Source: Chryseobacterium gleum
GTDB lineage: Bacteria; Bacteroidota; Bacteroidia; Flavobacteriales_D; Crocinitomicaceae
NCBI GenBank assembly: GCA_945860065.1
Contig: CAMAPI010000016.1
Location: 1 to 33,099 of the forward strand
DNA length: 33,099 nt
Direction of reading: 5' to 3'
The notes beneath the pieces are model-generated. The model did no database searches. It was not told the origin of the DNA and saw only the letters and a list, made by a program, of their open reading frames with translations. Within the stretch, counting starts at the first letter, position 1, and each line of letters opens with the position of its first letter. The position numbers were made by a program, and so were the translations under genes. Shown here in pieces: positions 1-8,438 of the stretch.

Positions 1-2264
1 GCTGAACAAGTCCCGCTTGACACCAAAGCCTTGAAATACTTCGTTTGCGTTAAGTTTCCTGTAGACAAGGAGCTTGCTGTTGCCCCGCTGATCGTTCCAT
101 AAGTAACATTGTCCGTTGAACTTTGCCATTCAATGGTCCCGGTATTGCCTGACAAAGTTAAGGTTGTGCCTGTCCCCGAGCAAACACTTGAACTAGCTGC
201 CGCAATGGTGCCAGCAACGGAAGGAGGGCTAACTGTTACTGTTGAAGTGTTGGTGTTCGCACATCCATTACCATCAGTACCTGTTACGGTATATGTTTGA
301 GTCGAGGTTGCACTGAAAGCTGTATTGTCTGTTATGTTTCCTGTCCAAGTATAAGATGTTGCACCACTTCCAGCAAGTGTAACACTTGTTCCTGCACAAA
401 CTGTTTGACTCGCTGTTGCTGTTACAGTTGGGAGAGCATTAATTGTAACAGTAACTTCTGAACTTGCTAACTCACATGCCACACTGTTTTGTGTTGAAAT
501 GGTTACTCTTCTGTATTGTGTAGTTGTAGTTAATCCATTTGGAACATCATAGGTAGTTCCAGTTTGACTTGCAATGGTCGCCCAACTTGGTGTAGTAAAA
601 TTGGTATTGCTTTCCCAACGGTAAGTGATTGTTCCGCTACCTGTTCCAGCGGTGGCGCTTGTAAATGCTGCAGGATCTCCGCCGCTACAAATAGTCTGGT
701 CGCTGCCTATTGCTCCTGCAGTTACTGCACTTTGAACTGTAATCGTTCCTGTAGCATTCACACTACCATAACCGCCTGTTAAAGGAATAGTATAGCTAAA
801 AGTACCGCTTGCAGACGGTGTACCTGAAATAGTAATGGTGTTAGAAGCCCAAGCAGCAGTAACTCCTGTTGGTAAACCTGATGCAGATCCAATTCCAGTT
901 GCGCCAGTTGTGGTGTGAGTTATGTTTGTTAATGCAGTACTGATACACAAGGTAGGAGTTGCACTTGCTGCAGCTGCTGTGTTAGCAGCAGCAACTGTAA
1001 AAGTATAATCTTCTGTTTCACCTGTTATGCTAGCAGGGCAAGAAATTGGAGTATAAGAATAATAATCCATCACAATTCTCATTCTATAGCTTCCTACAGG
1101 AGTGCCTGCTGGTGTATTAATTGTCCCTGTGAAAGGACTGTAAATATAACCTGTGGTTATTGCAATTAGCTCATTTGCATCCGCAAAATCAAAGTCATTG
1201 TTCCAGTCAATCCAAACACCGCAGCCATTGTTCGATGCATTCCACGCCACAGAAAAATTTGTTGCTGTTCCAATGCTATTGCTTGCAGATTGAGCAGTGA
1301 AATTGCCGTAACCAGCATTTGATGCAGTTGTATTCGCAATATTTGTTCCACCACTAGTGGTAGTTACATTTGAAATCCAGTAAGAACTTGATGTTCCTGA
1401 TGGAAGACAATAGTCAATATAGGTAATGTATATTTTACCCGCTCCACCAGCCCCTCCACCAACCGATCCTGTAGTTGTAAAATTGTGACCCCCTCCTCCT
1501 CCTCCTCCTGGAACACTTCCTGATACTCCATTATTCCAGGTGGAGTTGGAGAATCCACCACCCCCAGTTCCTCCAATGTAAGTTCCTGTGCCAGCAGTTC
1601 CAGCAGTTTTTCCTGAAGCTGCACCCCCAACAGATCCTGAACCACCACCACCAGAGGTGCCATAGGTGGTTGATTGGTTGCCAGCGGCACCTGCTCCTCC
1701 AGAAAAATTTGTTGTACCTGATCCTACAGCTCCAGCAACCCCAGCGACCCCAGCTTGATTATTTGCAGCACCTCCACCTCCACCTCCACCATAGGCTGTA
1801 ATAGTTCCAGCAGGGCCAGTAATTATTGAATTTCCACCTGCTCCTCCACTTGTACTTCCCACTGTTGCTGCTACGCCTCCAGCACCAACTGTTACTGTAT
1901 AAGTTTGTCCGGGTATTACGGATAATATTTTGGATGAAAAACTTCCGCCGGCACCACCACCAGCATTACTAGTTGTTGAGCTACCATTTCCACAACTTCC
2001 TCCAGCTCCACCACCACCATGAAGATATACTGTAACCGAAGTTACCCCAGCAGGCACAGTGAAAGTATAATTTGATCCTGTATATGAATATGTATATGTC
2101 CAAGTTGTTTGCCCCCAAGCGCCACCACTCAACAGCAGGAATACCACCACAGGCGAGAAGCATTTCTTCCATAATTTTTCTGTTTGATCTGTTGCAGGAG
2201 ATTCGTTCCGTTTCCCGTTCAAAATAGCGTATACGCGGGATATAATCGTATGAATTGACTTCAT
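1..2264 (-). CDS. Large secreted glycine-rich, GEVED-domain adhesin-like protein (C-terminus outside window)
   Basis: Reading the minus strand from ATG 2264-2262, the frame stays open to the window edge, giving 754 codons without a stop. The N-terminus has a basic stretch of about 34 residues, then a hydrophobic core (about residues 38-47) and a likely signal-peptidase site after AWG (52), so the product is exported. Residues of roughly 80-240 are extremely rich in glycine, with runs such as [13 protein letters not shown]-type domain follows, recognisable by [13 protein letters not shown] and [10 protein letters not shown]. Further on come Ig/PKD-like repeats with the motifs [16 protein letters not shown] and [10 protein letters not shown]. 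This layout is common in very large Bacteroidota surface proteins that end in a T9SS sorting domain; here that end is not visible, so T9SS export is inferred. No close ribosome-binding site or TAnnTTTG box was seen. The function may be adhesion or matrix, but no enzyme domain is visible. Confidence 0.85.
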   Translation of the reverse strand, partial: MKSIHTIISRVYAILNGKRNESPATDQTEKLWKKCFSPVVVFLLLSGGAWGQTTWTYTYSYTGSNYTFTVPAGVTSVTVYLHGGGGAGGSCGNGSSTTSNAGGGAGGSFSSKILSVIPGQTYTVTVGAGGVAATVGSTSGGAGGNSIITGPAGTITAYGGGGGGGAANNQAGVAGVAGAVGSGTTNFSGGAGAAGNQSTTYGTSGGGGSGSVGGAASGKTAGTAGTGTYIGGTGGGGFSNSTWNNGVSGSVPGGGGGGGHNFTTTGSVGGGAGGAGKIYITYIDYCLPSGTSSSYWISNVTTTSGGTNIANTTASNAGYGNFTAQSASNSIGTATNFSVAWNASNNGCGVWIDWNNDFDFADANELIAITTGYIYSPFTGTINTPAGTPVGSYRMRIVMDYYSYTPISCPASITGETEDYTFTVAAANTAAAASATPTLCISTALTNITHTTTGATGIGSASGLPTGVTAAWASNTITISGTPSASGTFSYTIPLTGGYGSVNATGTITVQSAVTAGAIGSDQTICSGGDPAAFTSATAGTGSGTITYRWESNTNFTTPSWATIASQTGTTYDVPNGLTTTTQYRRVTISTQNSVACELASSEVTVTINALPTVTATASQTVCAGTSVTLAGSGATSYTWTGNITDNTAFSATSTQTYTVTGTDGNGCANTNTSTVTVSPPSVAGTIAAASSSVCSGTGTTLTLSGNTGTIEWQSSTDNVTYGTISGATASSLSTGNLTQTKYFKALVSSGTCS
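1492..1509. repeat. Trinucleotide tract (CCT)6 inside the glycine-rich region
   Basis: Six perfect CCT units lie here, read as GGA codons on the coding (minus) strand inside a run of seven glycines. Any gain or loss of units would keep the reading frame and change only the number of glycines. Confidence 0.8.
1771..1788. repeat. Hexanucleotide tract (CCTCCA)3 inside the glycine-rich region
   Basis: Three perfect CCTCCA units encode glycines on the minus strand. Like the CCT tract it is in-frame coding repeat, not an independent element. Confidence 0.75.
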
Positions 2265-2573
2265 GCCAGTTGCGGGTTTAGGTTTAGTTTTTAGTTTAGT
2301 AGGTCCTCGCAATTTTCATGAAAACATTCATTTTCAATCAGTTGCAATTATGTAAATATAAAGAAAGAAATGATAAATCCAAATTTTTCGTGCAAGAATG
2401 TTTAGAGAGAGAAAAGTGCCTATTAAGCTGCTATGTGCGTGGATTTCGGCTGCTCCTGAGGTGGAATTTGTTGGAAATACTTTGTAGGGCTTATTGGAAA
2501 TGCAAGGGAATAGCTTACGCCTTTATGGGTAAAAGCGATGGAAAAATGATGGGGAGAATGTTAGTCGACCGAT
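2265..2573. other. Intergenic region, no gene recognised
   Basis: This 309-base stretch separates the start of the large secreted protein from the end of glmS, both on the minus strand. Close to the start codon (2274-2301) is a GTTTA-rich tract of four imperfect units. I see no convincing intrinsic terminator for glmS. The nearest promoter-like box on the minus strand is an imperfect TATATTTA (2360-2353), about 90 nt before the ATG. A plus-strand open frame begins at 2318 but runs antisense into glmS and resembles nothing. Confidence 0.6.
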
Positions 2574-4418
2574 TTATTCAACGGTCACCGACTTCGCCAA
2601 GTTTCTCGGTTGATCGACATTACAGCCACGCATCACTGCGATGTGGTAGGAAAGCAGTTGGAAGGGAATGGTTGCCAATAATGGAACTAAGAACTCATTC
2701 GTTTCAGGAATTTCGATCACATGGTCCGCCATTGCACGTACTTGGATGTCTCCTTCGGTTACGACTGCGATGACTTTTCCTTTTCGTGCTTTCACTTCTT
2801 GAATGTTCGAAACAACTTTCTCGTAGGAATTTCCTTGTGTCGCAATCACAAAAATTGGCATGTTTTCGTCGATTAAGGCAATCGGACCATGTTTCATTTC
2901 TGCTGCTGGGTATCCTTCTGCATGGATATAGGAAATCTCTTTTAATTTCAATGCGCCTTCTAAAGCTACTGGGAAAGAACTTCCTCTTCCTAAGTACAAT
3001 GCATTGGTTGCGTCTTTGTATTCGGCAGCGATTTGTTGAATTAAGGAATCCGTTTCAAGTACTTGTTTTACTTTTTCTGGAATCGCTTCTAGTTCCGCTA
3101 ACAAGGTTCTAAAATGCGTTTCGCTAATGGTTCCTTTTTTGTGCGCTAAGGAAAGTGCCATTAAGGTTAACACGGTAACTTGTGCCGTAAATGCTTTTGT
3201 GGATGCTACTCCGATTTCTGGTCCAGCGTGGGTGTAAGATCCACCATCGGTCAAACGTGAAATAGACGAGCCAACAACGTTACAAATTCCTAGGATCGTT
3301 GCTCCTTTTGATTTCGCTAATTCCAACGCAGCCATGGTATCCGCAGTTTCTCCTGATTGTGAAATGGCGATTACTACGTCATTTTCGTTCAAAATCGGAT
3401 TTCGGTAGCGGAACTCACTTGCATATTCAACTTCCACATTGATGCGCGCTAAGTCTTCGATGAGGTATTCACCAACAAGTCCTGCGTGCCAAGATGTACC
3501 ACATGCGACAATGATTAAGCGATTCGCTGAAATCATTTTTTGCTCGTAGTCACTCAGTCCACCAAGTTTTACCCATGCTTCATCTGCATTCAATCTACCA
3601 CGGAAACAATCGTGAATGGAACGCGGTTGCTCATGGATTTCTTTCAGCATGAAATGCTCATATCCACCTTTTTCAAGCGCCTCTAATTCCATTTCCAATT
3701 GCTGGAAAAACGGTGTGCGCTCTTGGTCGGCAATGTTGTATAATTTAAGTCCTTCTTCTAGGTCGATGACCGCGATTTCTTCGTCGTCTAAGTAAACAAC
3801 CTTTTTCGTGTATTCGACAATTGGTGTCGCATCAGAAGCTAAATAAAAATCTCCTTCAGCACCGATTCCAACCACCAATGGACTACTTTTTCTTGCGGCA
3901 ACTAAGCGATTTGGAAAGTCTTTAGAAATTGCCACGATCGCATATGCGCCGTGAACTTGAGATAAGGCTAAGCGCAAGGCCTCACCGTACCATACATTTT
4001 CTTTTTTACTAATGTAATCCACCAAGTGAACAATCACTTCCGTGTCCGTTTCACTTTTAAAAAGGTATCCTTGGTTTTGAAGTTCGCGTTTCAGCACATC
4101 GTAATTCTCAATGATTCCGTTGTGGATCAAAGCAATTTTTCCATCCATGGAGGTATGTGGATGCGCATTGACATCAGATGGTTCGCCGTGCGTTGCCCAA
4201 CGTGTGTGTCCGATTCCCGCATGTCCAACGACGTTTTGTTCGAGCGCAAACTCTTCCATCACGCTTACTTTTCCTGCTTTCTTGTATACATTCAGGTTTC
4301 CGTCGTGCAATAAGGCCACACCAGCACTATCGTATCCTCGGTACTCTAATCTTTTCAGTCCTTTAACGACAATCGGAAATGCTTCCTTTTTGCCAATATA
4401 TGCTACAATTCCACACAT
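2574..4418 (-). CDS. glmS: Glutamine--fructose-6-phosphate aminotransferase (isomerizing)
   Basis: GlmS makes glucosamine-6-phosphate from fructose-6-phosphate and glutamine, the entry step to UDP-GlcNAc for peptidoglycan and lipid A. The 614 residues match the family length (E. coli about 609). The protein begins MCGIVAYIG, leaving Cys2 as the N-terminal catalytic nucleophile of the class II glutaminase domain (about 1-220). Two SIS sugar-isomerase domains follow: CGTSWHAG, SQSGETADT and GVASTKAFTAQ in the first, and LGRGSSFPVALEGALKLKE and AEMKHGPIALI in the second. The end NLAKSVTVE is typical. It is the last gene of a minus unit, starting 3 bp after the DUF4270 stop, so the two are probably co-translated. 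No glmS ribozyme leader is possible with this spacing. The identification is secure. Confidence 0.98.
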   Translation of the reverse strand: MCGIVAYIGKKEAFPIVVKGLKRLEYRGYDSAGVALLHDGNLNVYKKAGKVSVMEEFALEQNVVGHAGIGHTRWATHGEPSDVNAHPHTSMDGKIALIHNGIIENYDVLKRELQNQGYLFKSETDTEVIVHLVDYISKKENVWYGEALRLALSQVHGAYAIVAISKDFPNRLVAARKSSPLVVGIGAEGDFYLASDATPIVEYTKKVVYLDDEEIAVIDLEEGLKLYNIADQERTPFFQQLEMELEALEKGGYEHFMLKEIHEQPRSIHDCFRGRLNADEAWVKLGGLSDYEQKMISANRLIIVACGTSWHAGLVGEYLIEDLARINVEVEYASEFRYRNPILNENDVVIAISQSGETADTMAALELAKSKGATILGICNVVGSSISRLTDGGSYTHAGPEIGVASTKAFTAQVTVLTLMALSLAHKKGTISETHFRTLLAELEAIPEKVKQVLETDSLIQQIAAEYKDATNALYLGRGSSFPVALEGALKLKEISYIHAEGYPAAEMKHGPIALIDENMPIFVIATQGNSYEKVVSNIQEVKARKGKVIAVVTEGDIQVRAMADHVIEIPETNEFLVPLLATIPFQLLSYHIAVMRGCNVDQPRNLAKSVTVE

Positions 4419-4421
4419 AAA

Positions 4422-5705
4422 TCAATAGGTTGTATAAGTCAAAATGAGTTTGGGTTTCATTTTATTGATCGTGTTCGGACCATTAAAAACGATGCGTTCT
4501 GCCGAGTTTCTAAAGAAAACAGGAGAAACAACAACACCCGTATTATCAATTTTATCAGCGATGATCGCTTGTGTATAGGTTCTTAAATCAATCGCAAAAT
4601 GTTTTTTGCTATCGATGAATGCGCCAACTACATTTAAGTTTGAAAGTCTCGTGTCACTAGCCTTTAGACGTGCCGCGACAGAAACAGCGGAGCCTGGTTT
4701 GTAGCGGTATCCATTTTGAAATTGAACAGGAAGTGTCAAATCAGCACGGTGAATCACGATATTCTTCGGAAGATTATCTAAGCCAGGGATTTTTACGACT
4801 GCTCGTTGACGAAATGCCTGAGCATAAAAAGTCGATTGTCCTTTGGTGCTGTCTTGCAGAACCATCTCCAATGGAGTTCCTGAATGATCTGTATCCATAT
4901 GAACAAAATCAGCTGCTTGACTATTCATCACGATGTCATAGCTTTTCTTTACACCGCCTTGCGAATAATAAATGGTCAATTTTGAAGCAGCGTTATTATT
5001 GATGTTGAAATAGAATATCGCTCCTTTTCCAATGGTTTGAGAAGGATTGTTTACTTGAATTTTGAATCCTTTGAAGAATGCTTGAAAATTCACATTCGAG
5101 GTGAAGGTTCCATTTGCGGATGCTGACTCTTGAATGAGGCTCTTCGCAAAATTTGTATCGAGCGGGATGCGTAATTGTGGTGCGAGTGTATCTCCACCCA
5201 CAACTGTATTCGACAATGGTTTTGGGATAATGCTTCCCATTCCAACTGGCACCAGATTCCCTGGTTTAATTGGAGTAGTGGAAAAGTCATAATACACGGT
5301 ATCCATGGATAGGCTATCATTTAACTCATAAACTTCAAAGTTTTGAGCGCTTAGATCTCCGTAATATCCAACGTATTGCAAAGCCAAAACACATGAGTCA
5401 TAGACAATGGTTCCAAGGTCTCCAAAGACTGGATTCAAGGATTTGAGTCTAAACTCCGTATAAAAGGATGCGGACACCTTTCCGAATTTTGGGTCAATAT
5501 AACTTCCCAAAAGGACATTGGCCATGTTGTCGGTAATGGCGGAATCTTCATCGATCGTATACGTGATTAAGTCGAATGTATCCGTCGTAATTCCATTTAA
5601 TAATTGATCTTGGTCAATCGCTGGTTTACCGATTTCGTGCTTATTCTTTTGACAAGAGACGAAAAAGATGAGCAATCCGAGTAAGATAGATGAAAAGCTT
5701 CTCAT
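4422..5705 (-). CDS. DUF4270 family lipoprotein
   Basis: A 427-residue envelope lipoprotein. The signal peptide ends in a lipobox FVSC with Cys18 as the acylated residue, followed by QKNKHE. The body contains the features I associate with DUF4270: an early segment LLNGITTDTFDLITYT, then SYIDPKFGKVSASFYTEF, a mostly beta-rich middle, and a C-terminal end FRNSAERIVFNGPN followed by KPKLILTYTTY. The family is confined to Bacteroidota and has no defined biochemical role as far as I know. It lies between the GT5-like gene (20 bp upstream) and glmS (3 bp downstream), an arrangement I recall as conserved in the phylum. That points to envelope or glycan work, but this is inference. Family assignment is fairly sure; function unknown. 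Confidence 0.85.
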   Translation of the reverse strand: MRSFSSILLGLLIFFVSCQKNKHEIGKPAIDQDQLLNGITTDTFDLITYTIDEDSAITDNMANVLLGSYIDPKFGKVSASFYTEFRLKSLNPVFGDLGTIVYDSCVLALQYVGYYGDLSAQNFEVYELNDSLSMDTVYYDFSTTPIKPGNLVPVGMGSIIPKPLSNTVVGGDTLAPQLRIPLDTNFAKSLIQESASANGTFTSNVNFQAFFKGFKIQVNNPSQTIGKGAIFYFNINNNAASKLTIYYSQGGVKKSYDIVMNSQAADFVHMDTDHSGTPLEMVLQDSTKGQSTFYAQAFRQRAVVKIPGLDNLPKNIVIHRADLTLPVQFQNGYRYKPGSAVSVAARLKASDTRLSNLNVVGAFIDSKKHFAIDLRTYTQAIIADKIDNTGVVVSPVFFRNSAERIVFNGPNTINKMKPKLILTYTTY

Positions 5706-5725
5706 GTTGAATGCACGTATTTTGA

Positions 5726-6547
5726 TTAAGCTAAAACGGATTCTTCGATTACTTTATCAAAGAAAGCTGAAAGTTCTTTCCCTTGATTTTCTTCTGGAAT
5801 ATAGTCCAATTTCAAGGTCTTCGTTTCATCAAAAATGGCTTTCAAGTTCGGCGCTAAATTTTCGCAGGCAATGTTTATTCCATCGGCGTATTCTGCAAAA
5901 ACCTTCATGATGTTTTCATGCGTTGGGTCTAACAATTTATTGCAGATTTCTTTCGGAAATCCTTCAAATGCTAATTTCTCATGAAAGCGTTTGTCCCAAG
6001 TAGCTTTAAAGTCATCATTATACAAACTAATCACCACTTTCGTGTTCTTGAAATGTGGGTCTTTGTTATACACATGTTTGATATACAAGGCCATTATTCC
6101 GGTCATCCAACCGTGACAATGAATGACATCCGGTTGCCAGCCCAATTTTTTAACGGTTTCCAATACGCCTCGTGAGAAGAACATAGAACGCTCGTCATTG
6201 TCTGGAAAACATTTGCCCTTTTCGTCAAGTAGGGTTGTTTTGCGTTTGAAGTAGTCGTCGTTGTCTATAAAATATACTTGCATTCTCGCCGCAGATACGG
6301 AGGCTACTTTGATGATCAATGGATGATCATGGTCGTCAATACAAATATTCAGTCCAGATAGACGAATAACTTCATGCAATTGATGTCTTCTTTCGTTGAT
6401 TGCACCAAAACGAGGTGTAAACACACGAATTTCTTTTCCAAGATCTTGAACAAGTGGCGGGATTCTGCGCGCTGTCGATGAAATATCGGATTTCGGTAAA
6501 AACGGGAAGATTTCTTGCGAAATAAACAGGATTTTTTTCTTTTCCAT
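5726..6547 (-). CDS. Short glycogen/starch-synthase-like protein (GT5 N-terminal domain only)
   Basis: The 273 residues align with the N-terminal half of GT5 glycogen synthases: the start KKILFISQEIFPFLPKSD, then VFTPRFGAINER, and WQPDVIHCHGWMTG. A true GlgA is about 480 residues and has a second Rossmann (GT1-type) domain with the main nucleotide-sugar site, which is absent here with no frameshift in view. The usual KxGGL substrate-binding motif near the N-terminus reads KSDISSTARR, and the usual HCHDW motif reads HCHGW. Catalysis as a glycogen synthase is therefore doubtful; a regulatory or binding role is possible. Databases usually label such proteins glycogen/starch synthase. It is first in the unit with DUF4270 and glmS, and divergent from panC with an exact TAnnTTTG box 18 nt upstream of its ATG. 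Confidence 0.85.
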   Translation of the reverse strand: MEKKKILFISQEIFPFLPKSDISSTARRIPPLVQDLGKEIRVFTPRFGAINERRHQLHEVIRLSGLNICIDDHDHPLIIKVASVSAARMQVYFIDNDDYFKRKTTLLDEKGKCFPDNDERSMFFSRGVLETVKKLGWQPDVIHCHGWMTGIMALYIKHVYNKDPHFKNTKVVISLYNDDFKATWDKRFHEKLAFEGFPKEICNKLLDPTHENIMKVFAEYADGINIACENLAPNLKAIFDETKTLKLDYIPEENQGKELSAFFDKVIEESVLA

Positions 6548-6565
6548 TCAGTAGTGATAGGAGTA

Positions 6566-6573
6566 CAAAATTA
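6566..6573 (-). promoter_or_regulatory. -7 promoter box of the GT5-like/DUF4270/glmS unit
   Basis: The minus strand reads TAATTTTG, an exact match to the Bacteroidota -7 consensus TAnnTTTG, 18 nt before the ATG at 6547. No TTG -33 element is seen at the usual spacing. Confidence 0.55.
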
Positions 6574-6604
6574 AGAAATTTAAATGAACTTTCATAAAAA
6601 GCAA

Positions 6605-6612
6605 TAGCTTTG
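6605..6612 (+). promoter_or_regulatory. -7 promoter box of panC
   Basis: TAGCTTTG matches TAnnTTTG exactly and lies 20 nt before the panC ATG. No clear -33 TTG is present at the usual spacing. Confidence 0.55.
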
Positions 6613-6632
6613 TCGACGATTCTCTCAATCCT

Positions 6633-7475
6633 ATGTCGAAAGTTAAGGTCATTCATACAGCAGAAGAGTTGCATCAGTTTCGTAAAAAGCTGAGCGAAAA
6701 TTCCCAAACGCTTGGATTTGTTCCAACCATGGGGGCCCTTCACAACGGACACATAAGTTTGATACAAAAATCCATCCAAGAGAACGACTACACCCTGATT
6801 AGTATTTTTGTCAATCCCAAGCAATTCAACAATAGCGTGGACTTGAAGGAGTATCCAAGATCGCTGGAGGCTGATTTGACACTGCTGGAAGGCTTGACTA
6901 ATTGCGTGGTCTTTGCGCCAGATGAAGCAGAATTGTACCCTCAAAACGATGGATTTATTCCCATGGAGCTCGGTTCGATTGGTCGTGTTTTGGAGGGCGC
7001 TTTTCGTCCTGGACATTTTGTAGGCGTGGTGCATGTCGTTCATAATCTTTTTCGCTTGGTGGAGGCAAATCAGGCCTATTTTGGACAAAAAGACTTCCAA
7101 CAATTGGCGATTATCCGACTTTTAACGAAACATTTCGGATTTCAAACACGGATAATTGGGTGTCCAACAGTACGAGAAACAAACGGACTTGCGATGAGCA
7201 GTCGAAACATGCGCTTGAGTGAAAAAGAGCGCCAAGAAGCCTTGATTATCAGTGAAACCTTGCGTTTTGTTGAAGCGTCAAAAAGCAAACATTCCATTCA
7301 GGAAACATTGATCGCTGCTCGAAGCTTATTTCAACAAGGATCTTTATCCATTGAATACCTTGCGATTGTCGATCCCGAAACACTTTGTGAATTACAGGAG
7401 TGGCAAGAAAATCAAATTTGTTGCATTGCTGCACATTGTGGAAGTGTTCGTTTGATTGACAATTTATTATTCTAA
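6633..7475 (+). CDS. panC: Pantothenate synthetase (pantoate--beta-alanine ligase)
   Basis: PanC joins pantoate and beta-alanine with ATP to give pantothenate, the coenzyme A precursor, in the cytosol. The 280 residues are full length. Signature parts are FVPTMGALHNGHISLI (the ATP-binding HxGH-like segment), FVNPKQFNN, GAFRPGHFVGVVHVV, YFGQKDFQQLAIIRLL, and TVRETNGLAMSSRNMRL with the KMSKS-like SSRN. The ATG at 6633 follows the promoter box at 6605-6612, supporting this start. panD, which supplies the beta-alanine, lies 37 bp downstream, so two consecutive enzymes of one pathway sit together. The identification is secure. Confidence 0.97.
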   Translation: MSKVKVIHTAEELHQFRKKLSENSQTLGFVPTMGALHNGHISLIQKSIQENDYTLISIFVNPKQFNNSVDLKEYPRSLEADLTLLEGLTNCVVFAPDEAELYPQNDGFIPMELGSIGRVLEGAFRPGHFVGVVHVVHNLFRLVEANQAYFGQKDFQQLAIIRLLTKHFGFQTRIIGCPTVRETNGLAMSSRNMRLSEKERQEALIISETLRFVEASKSKHSIQETLIAARSLFQQGSLSIEYLAIVDPETLCELQEWQENQICCIAAHCGSVRLIDNLLF

Positions 7476-7490
7476 TCCGTTTATTTGATT

Positions 7491-7498
7491 TATTTTTG
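7491..7498 (+). promoter_or_regulatory. Possible own -7 box for panD
   Basis: TATTTTTG matches TAnnTTTG exactly, 14 nt before the panD ATG, inside the 37 bp panC-panD gap. It suggests panD can be transcribed separately from panC, though AT-rich sequence makes chance matches more likely here. Confidence 0.45.
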
Positions 7499-7512
7499 CG
7501 TCGGAAATTGTT

Positions 7513-7863
7513 ATGTTAATTCAAGTTTTAAAATCTAAAATTCACCGCGTTCGTGTCACACAAGCTGACTTGAACTATATCGGTAGCATCACCATTGATG
7601 AGTCATTAATGGAGGCTGCTAATTTGATTGAAGGTGAACGTGTTCAAATCGTCAACATCAATAACGGTGAACGTTTTGAAACGTATGTCATCAAAGGAGA
7701 TCGTCAATCTGGTATGATTTGTTTGAATGGTCCCGCTGCACGCAGAGTAGCCGTAGACGACGTCATCATCATTATTGGCTACGGATTTTTAGAATTTGAA
7801 GAAGCGAAAACATTCAAGCCTTGCTTGGTCTTTCCAAACGAATCCACCAATTTGTTGGATTAA
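7513..7863 (+). CDS. panD: Aspartate 1-decarboxylase (pyruvoyl-dependent)
   Basis: PanD makes beta-alanine from aspartate for pantothenate synthesis. The 116 residues are the usual length. The protein begins [13 protein letters not shown] and has the self-cleavage site YIGSITID, with cleavage expected between Gly24 and Ser25 so that Ser25 becomes the pyruvoyl group. Further family features are the active-site [10 protein letters not shown] and the conserved LNGPAARR. It follows panC at 37 bp and precedes the rfaE2-type gene by 48 bp on the same strand. The identification is secure. Confidence 0.97.
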   Translation: MLIQVLKSKIHRVRVTQADLNYIGSITIDESLMEAANLIEGERVQIVNINNGERFETYVIKGDRQSGMICLNGPAARRVAVDDVIIIIGYGFLEFEEAKTFKPCLVFPNESTNLLD

Positions 7864-7869
7864 TTTTCT

Positions 7870-7890
7870 TGGTTTCATTTCTCGAAACCA
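7870..7890. other. 7-bp inverted repeat between panD and the rfaE2-type gene
   Basis: TGGTTTC and GAAACCA pair perfectly around a 7-nt loop. No T-run follows on either strand, so it is not a classical terminator; it may shape the mRNA between the two genes or be chance. Confidence 0.35.
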
Positions 7891-7911
7891 CTACCTTTCC
7901 AAAAAAATCAC

Positions 7912-8427
7912 ATGGCAAGATTGGCGTATATCCAAGAAAAAATTGTTTCGATTGAAGAAGCTCAAAAGCGCGTTGCTTTGTACAAGCTCAAAAACGAAGC
8001 ACTTGTTTTCACGAATGGTTGTTTCGACGTATTACATCTTGGACACGTGTGCTATTTAGCGGCAGCGGCAGATTTAGGGAAGCACCTCATCGTTGCCATC
8101 AACACCGATGATTCTGTTCGTAGACTGGGAAAAGCACCAAATCGTCCCATCAATCCGAATGACGCACGCGCAACACTCATTGCTGCTTTGGGATTCGTAG
8201 ACTTAGTTGTTTTTTTCGATAACGACACTCCGTTGGAACTAATTAACGCTTTGAATCCAGATGTATTGGTGAAGGGAGCAGATTACGATAAAAACGAGAC
8301 GGACCCATCCAAATCTACGTATATCGTTGGTTCCGATATCGTTCGAAAAGTTGGTGGTCTCGTGGAAACCATAGATTTGGTGCAAGGATATTCGACAACC
8401 GAGATTTTAAAAAAAGGAGCTCATTAA
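7912..8427 (+). CDS. rfaE2: D-glycero-beta-D-manno-heptose 1-phosphate adenylyltransferase (RfaE2/HldE C-terminal type)
   Basis: A 171-residue nucleotidyltransferase corresponding to the C-terminal domain of E. coli HldE. It should activate heptose-1-phosphate to ADP-heptose for lipopolysaccharide core synthesis. Visible motifs are FTNGCFDVLHLGHV with the HxGH at 42-45, VAINTDDSVRRLG, RPINPNDARATLIAALGFVD, PDVLVKGADYDK, and the C-terminal GYSTTEILKK. The kinase half found in the fused enzyme is absent, so it must be encoded elsewhere if the pathway is complete. An alternative in this fold is FAD synthase or a glycerol-3-phosphate cytidylyltransferase, but the VKGADY and YSTTEI segments favour RfaE2. 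Its stop is 1 bp from the stop of the convergent AsmA-like gene. Confidence 0.9.
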   Translation: MARLAYIQEKIVSIEEAQKRVALYKLKNEALVFTNGCFDVLHLGHVCYLAAAADLGKHLIVAINTDDSVRRLGKAPNRPINPNDARATLIAALGFVDLVVFFDNDTPLELINALNPDVLVKGADYDKNETDPSKSTYIVGSDIVRKVGGLVETIDLVQGYSTTEILKKGAH

Positions 8428-8438
8428 CTTAACCTCCT
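8409..8438 (-). terminator. Weak candidate terminator of the AsmA-like gene
   Basis: On the minus strand AGGAG and CTCCT form a 5-bp stem around a 14-nt loop and are followed by seven T residues. It overlaps the last codons of both convergent genes. The stem is short, so the call is tentative. Confidence 0.3.

Noticed and set aside
1364-1690. Minus-strand frame of 108 codons in the glycine-rich region
   Set aside because: It is another frame of the GGN-rich coding repeat in the large secreted protein.
1-2010. Repeat pattern considered as a CRISPR or tandem-repeat array
   Set aside because: Units are short, imperfect and in one coding frame, with no regular spacers.
2318-2773. Plus-strand open frame of 151 codons at the end of glmS
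   Set aside because: About 200 bases are antisense to glmS, composition is irregular (Cys/Arg-rich), and nothing resembles a known family.
4419-4421. glmS ribozyme/riboswitch
   Set aside because: Only 3 bp separate glmS from the preceding gene, leaving no leader.
6372-7103. Minus-strand open frame of 243 codons over panC
   Set aside because: It is antisense to most of panC and to the start of the GT5-like gene; the panC motifs explain the sequence fully.
7796-8059. Plus-strand frame across the panD/rfaE2 gap
   Set aside because: It overlaps both well-recognised genes in another frame and has no family resemblance.
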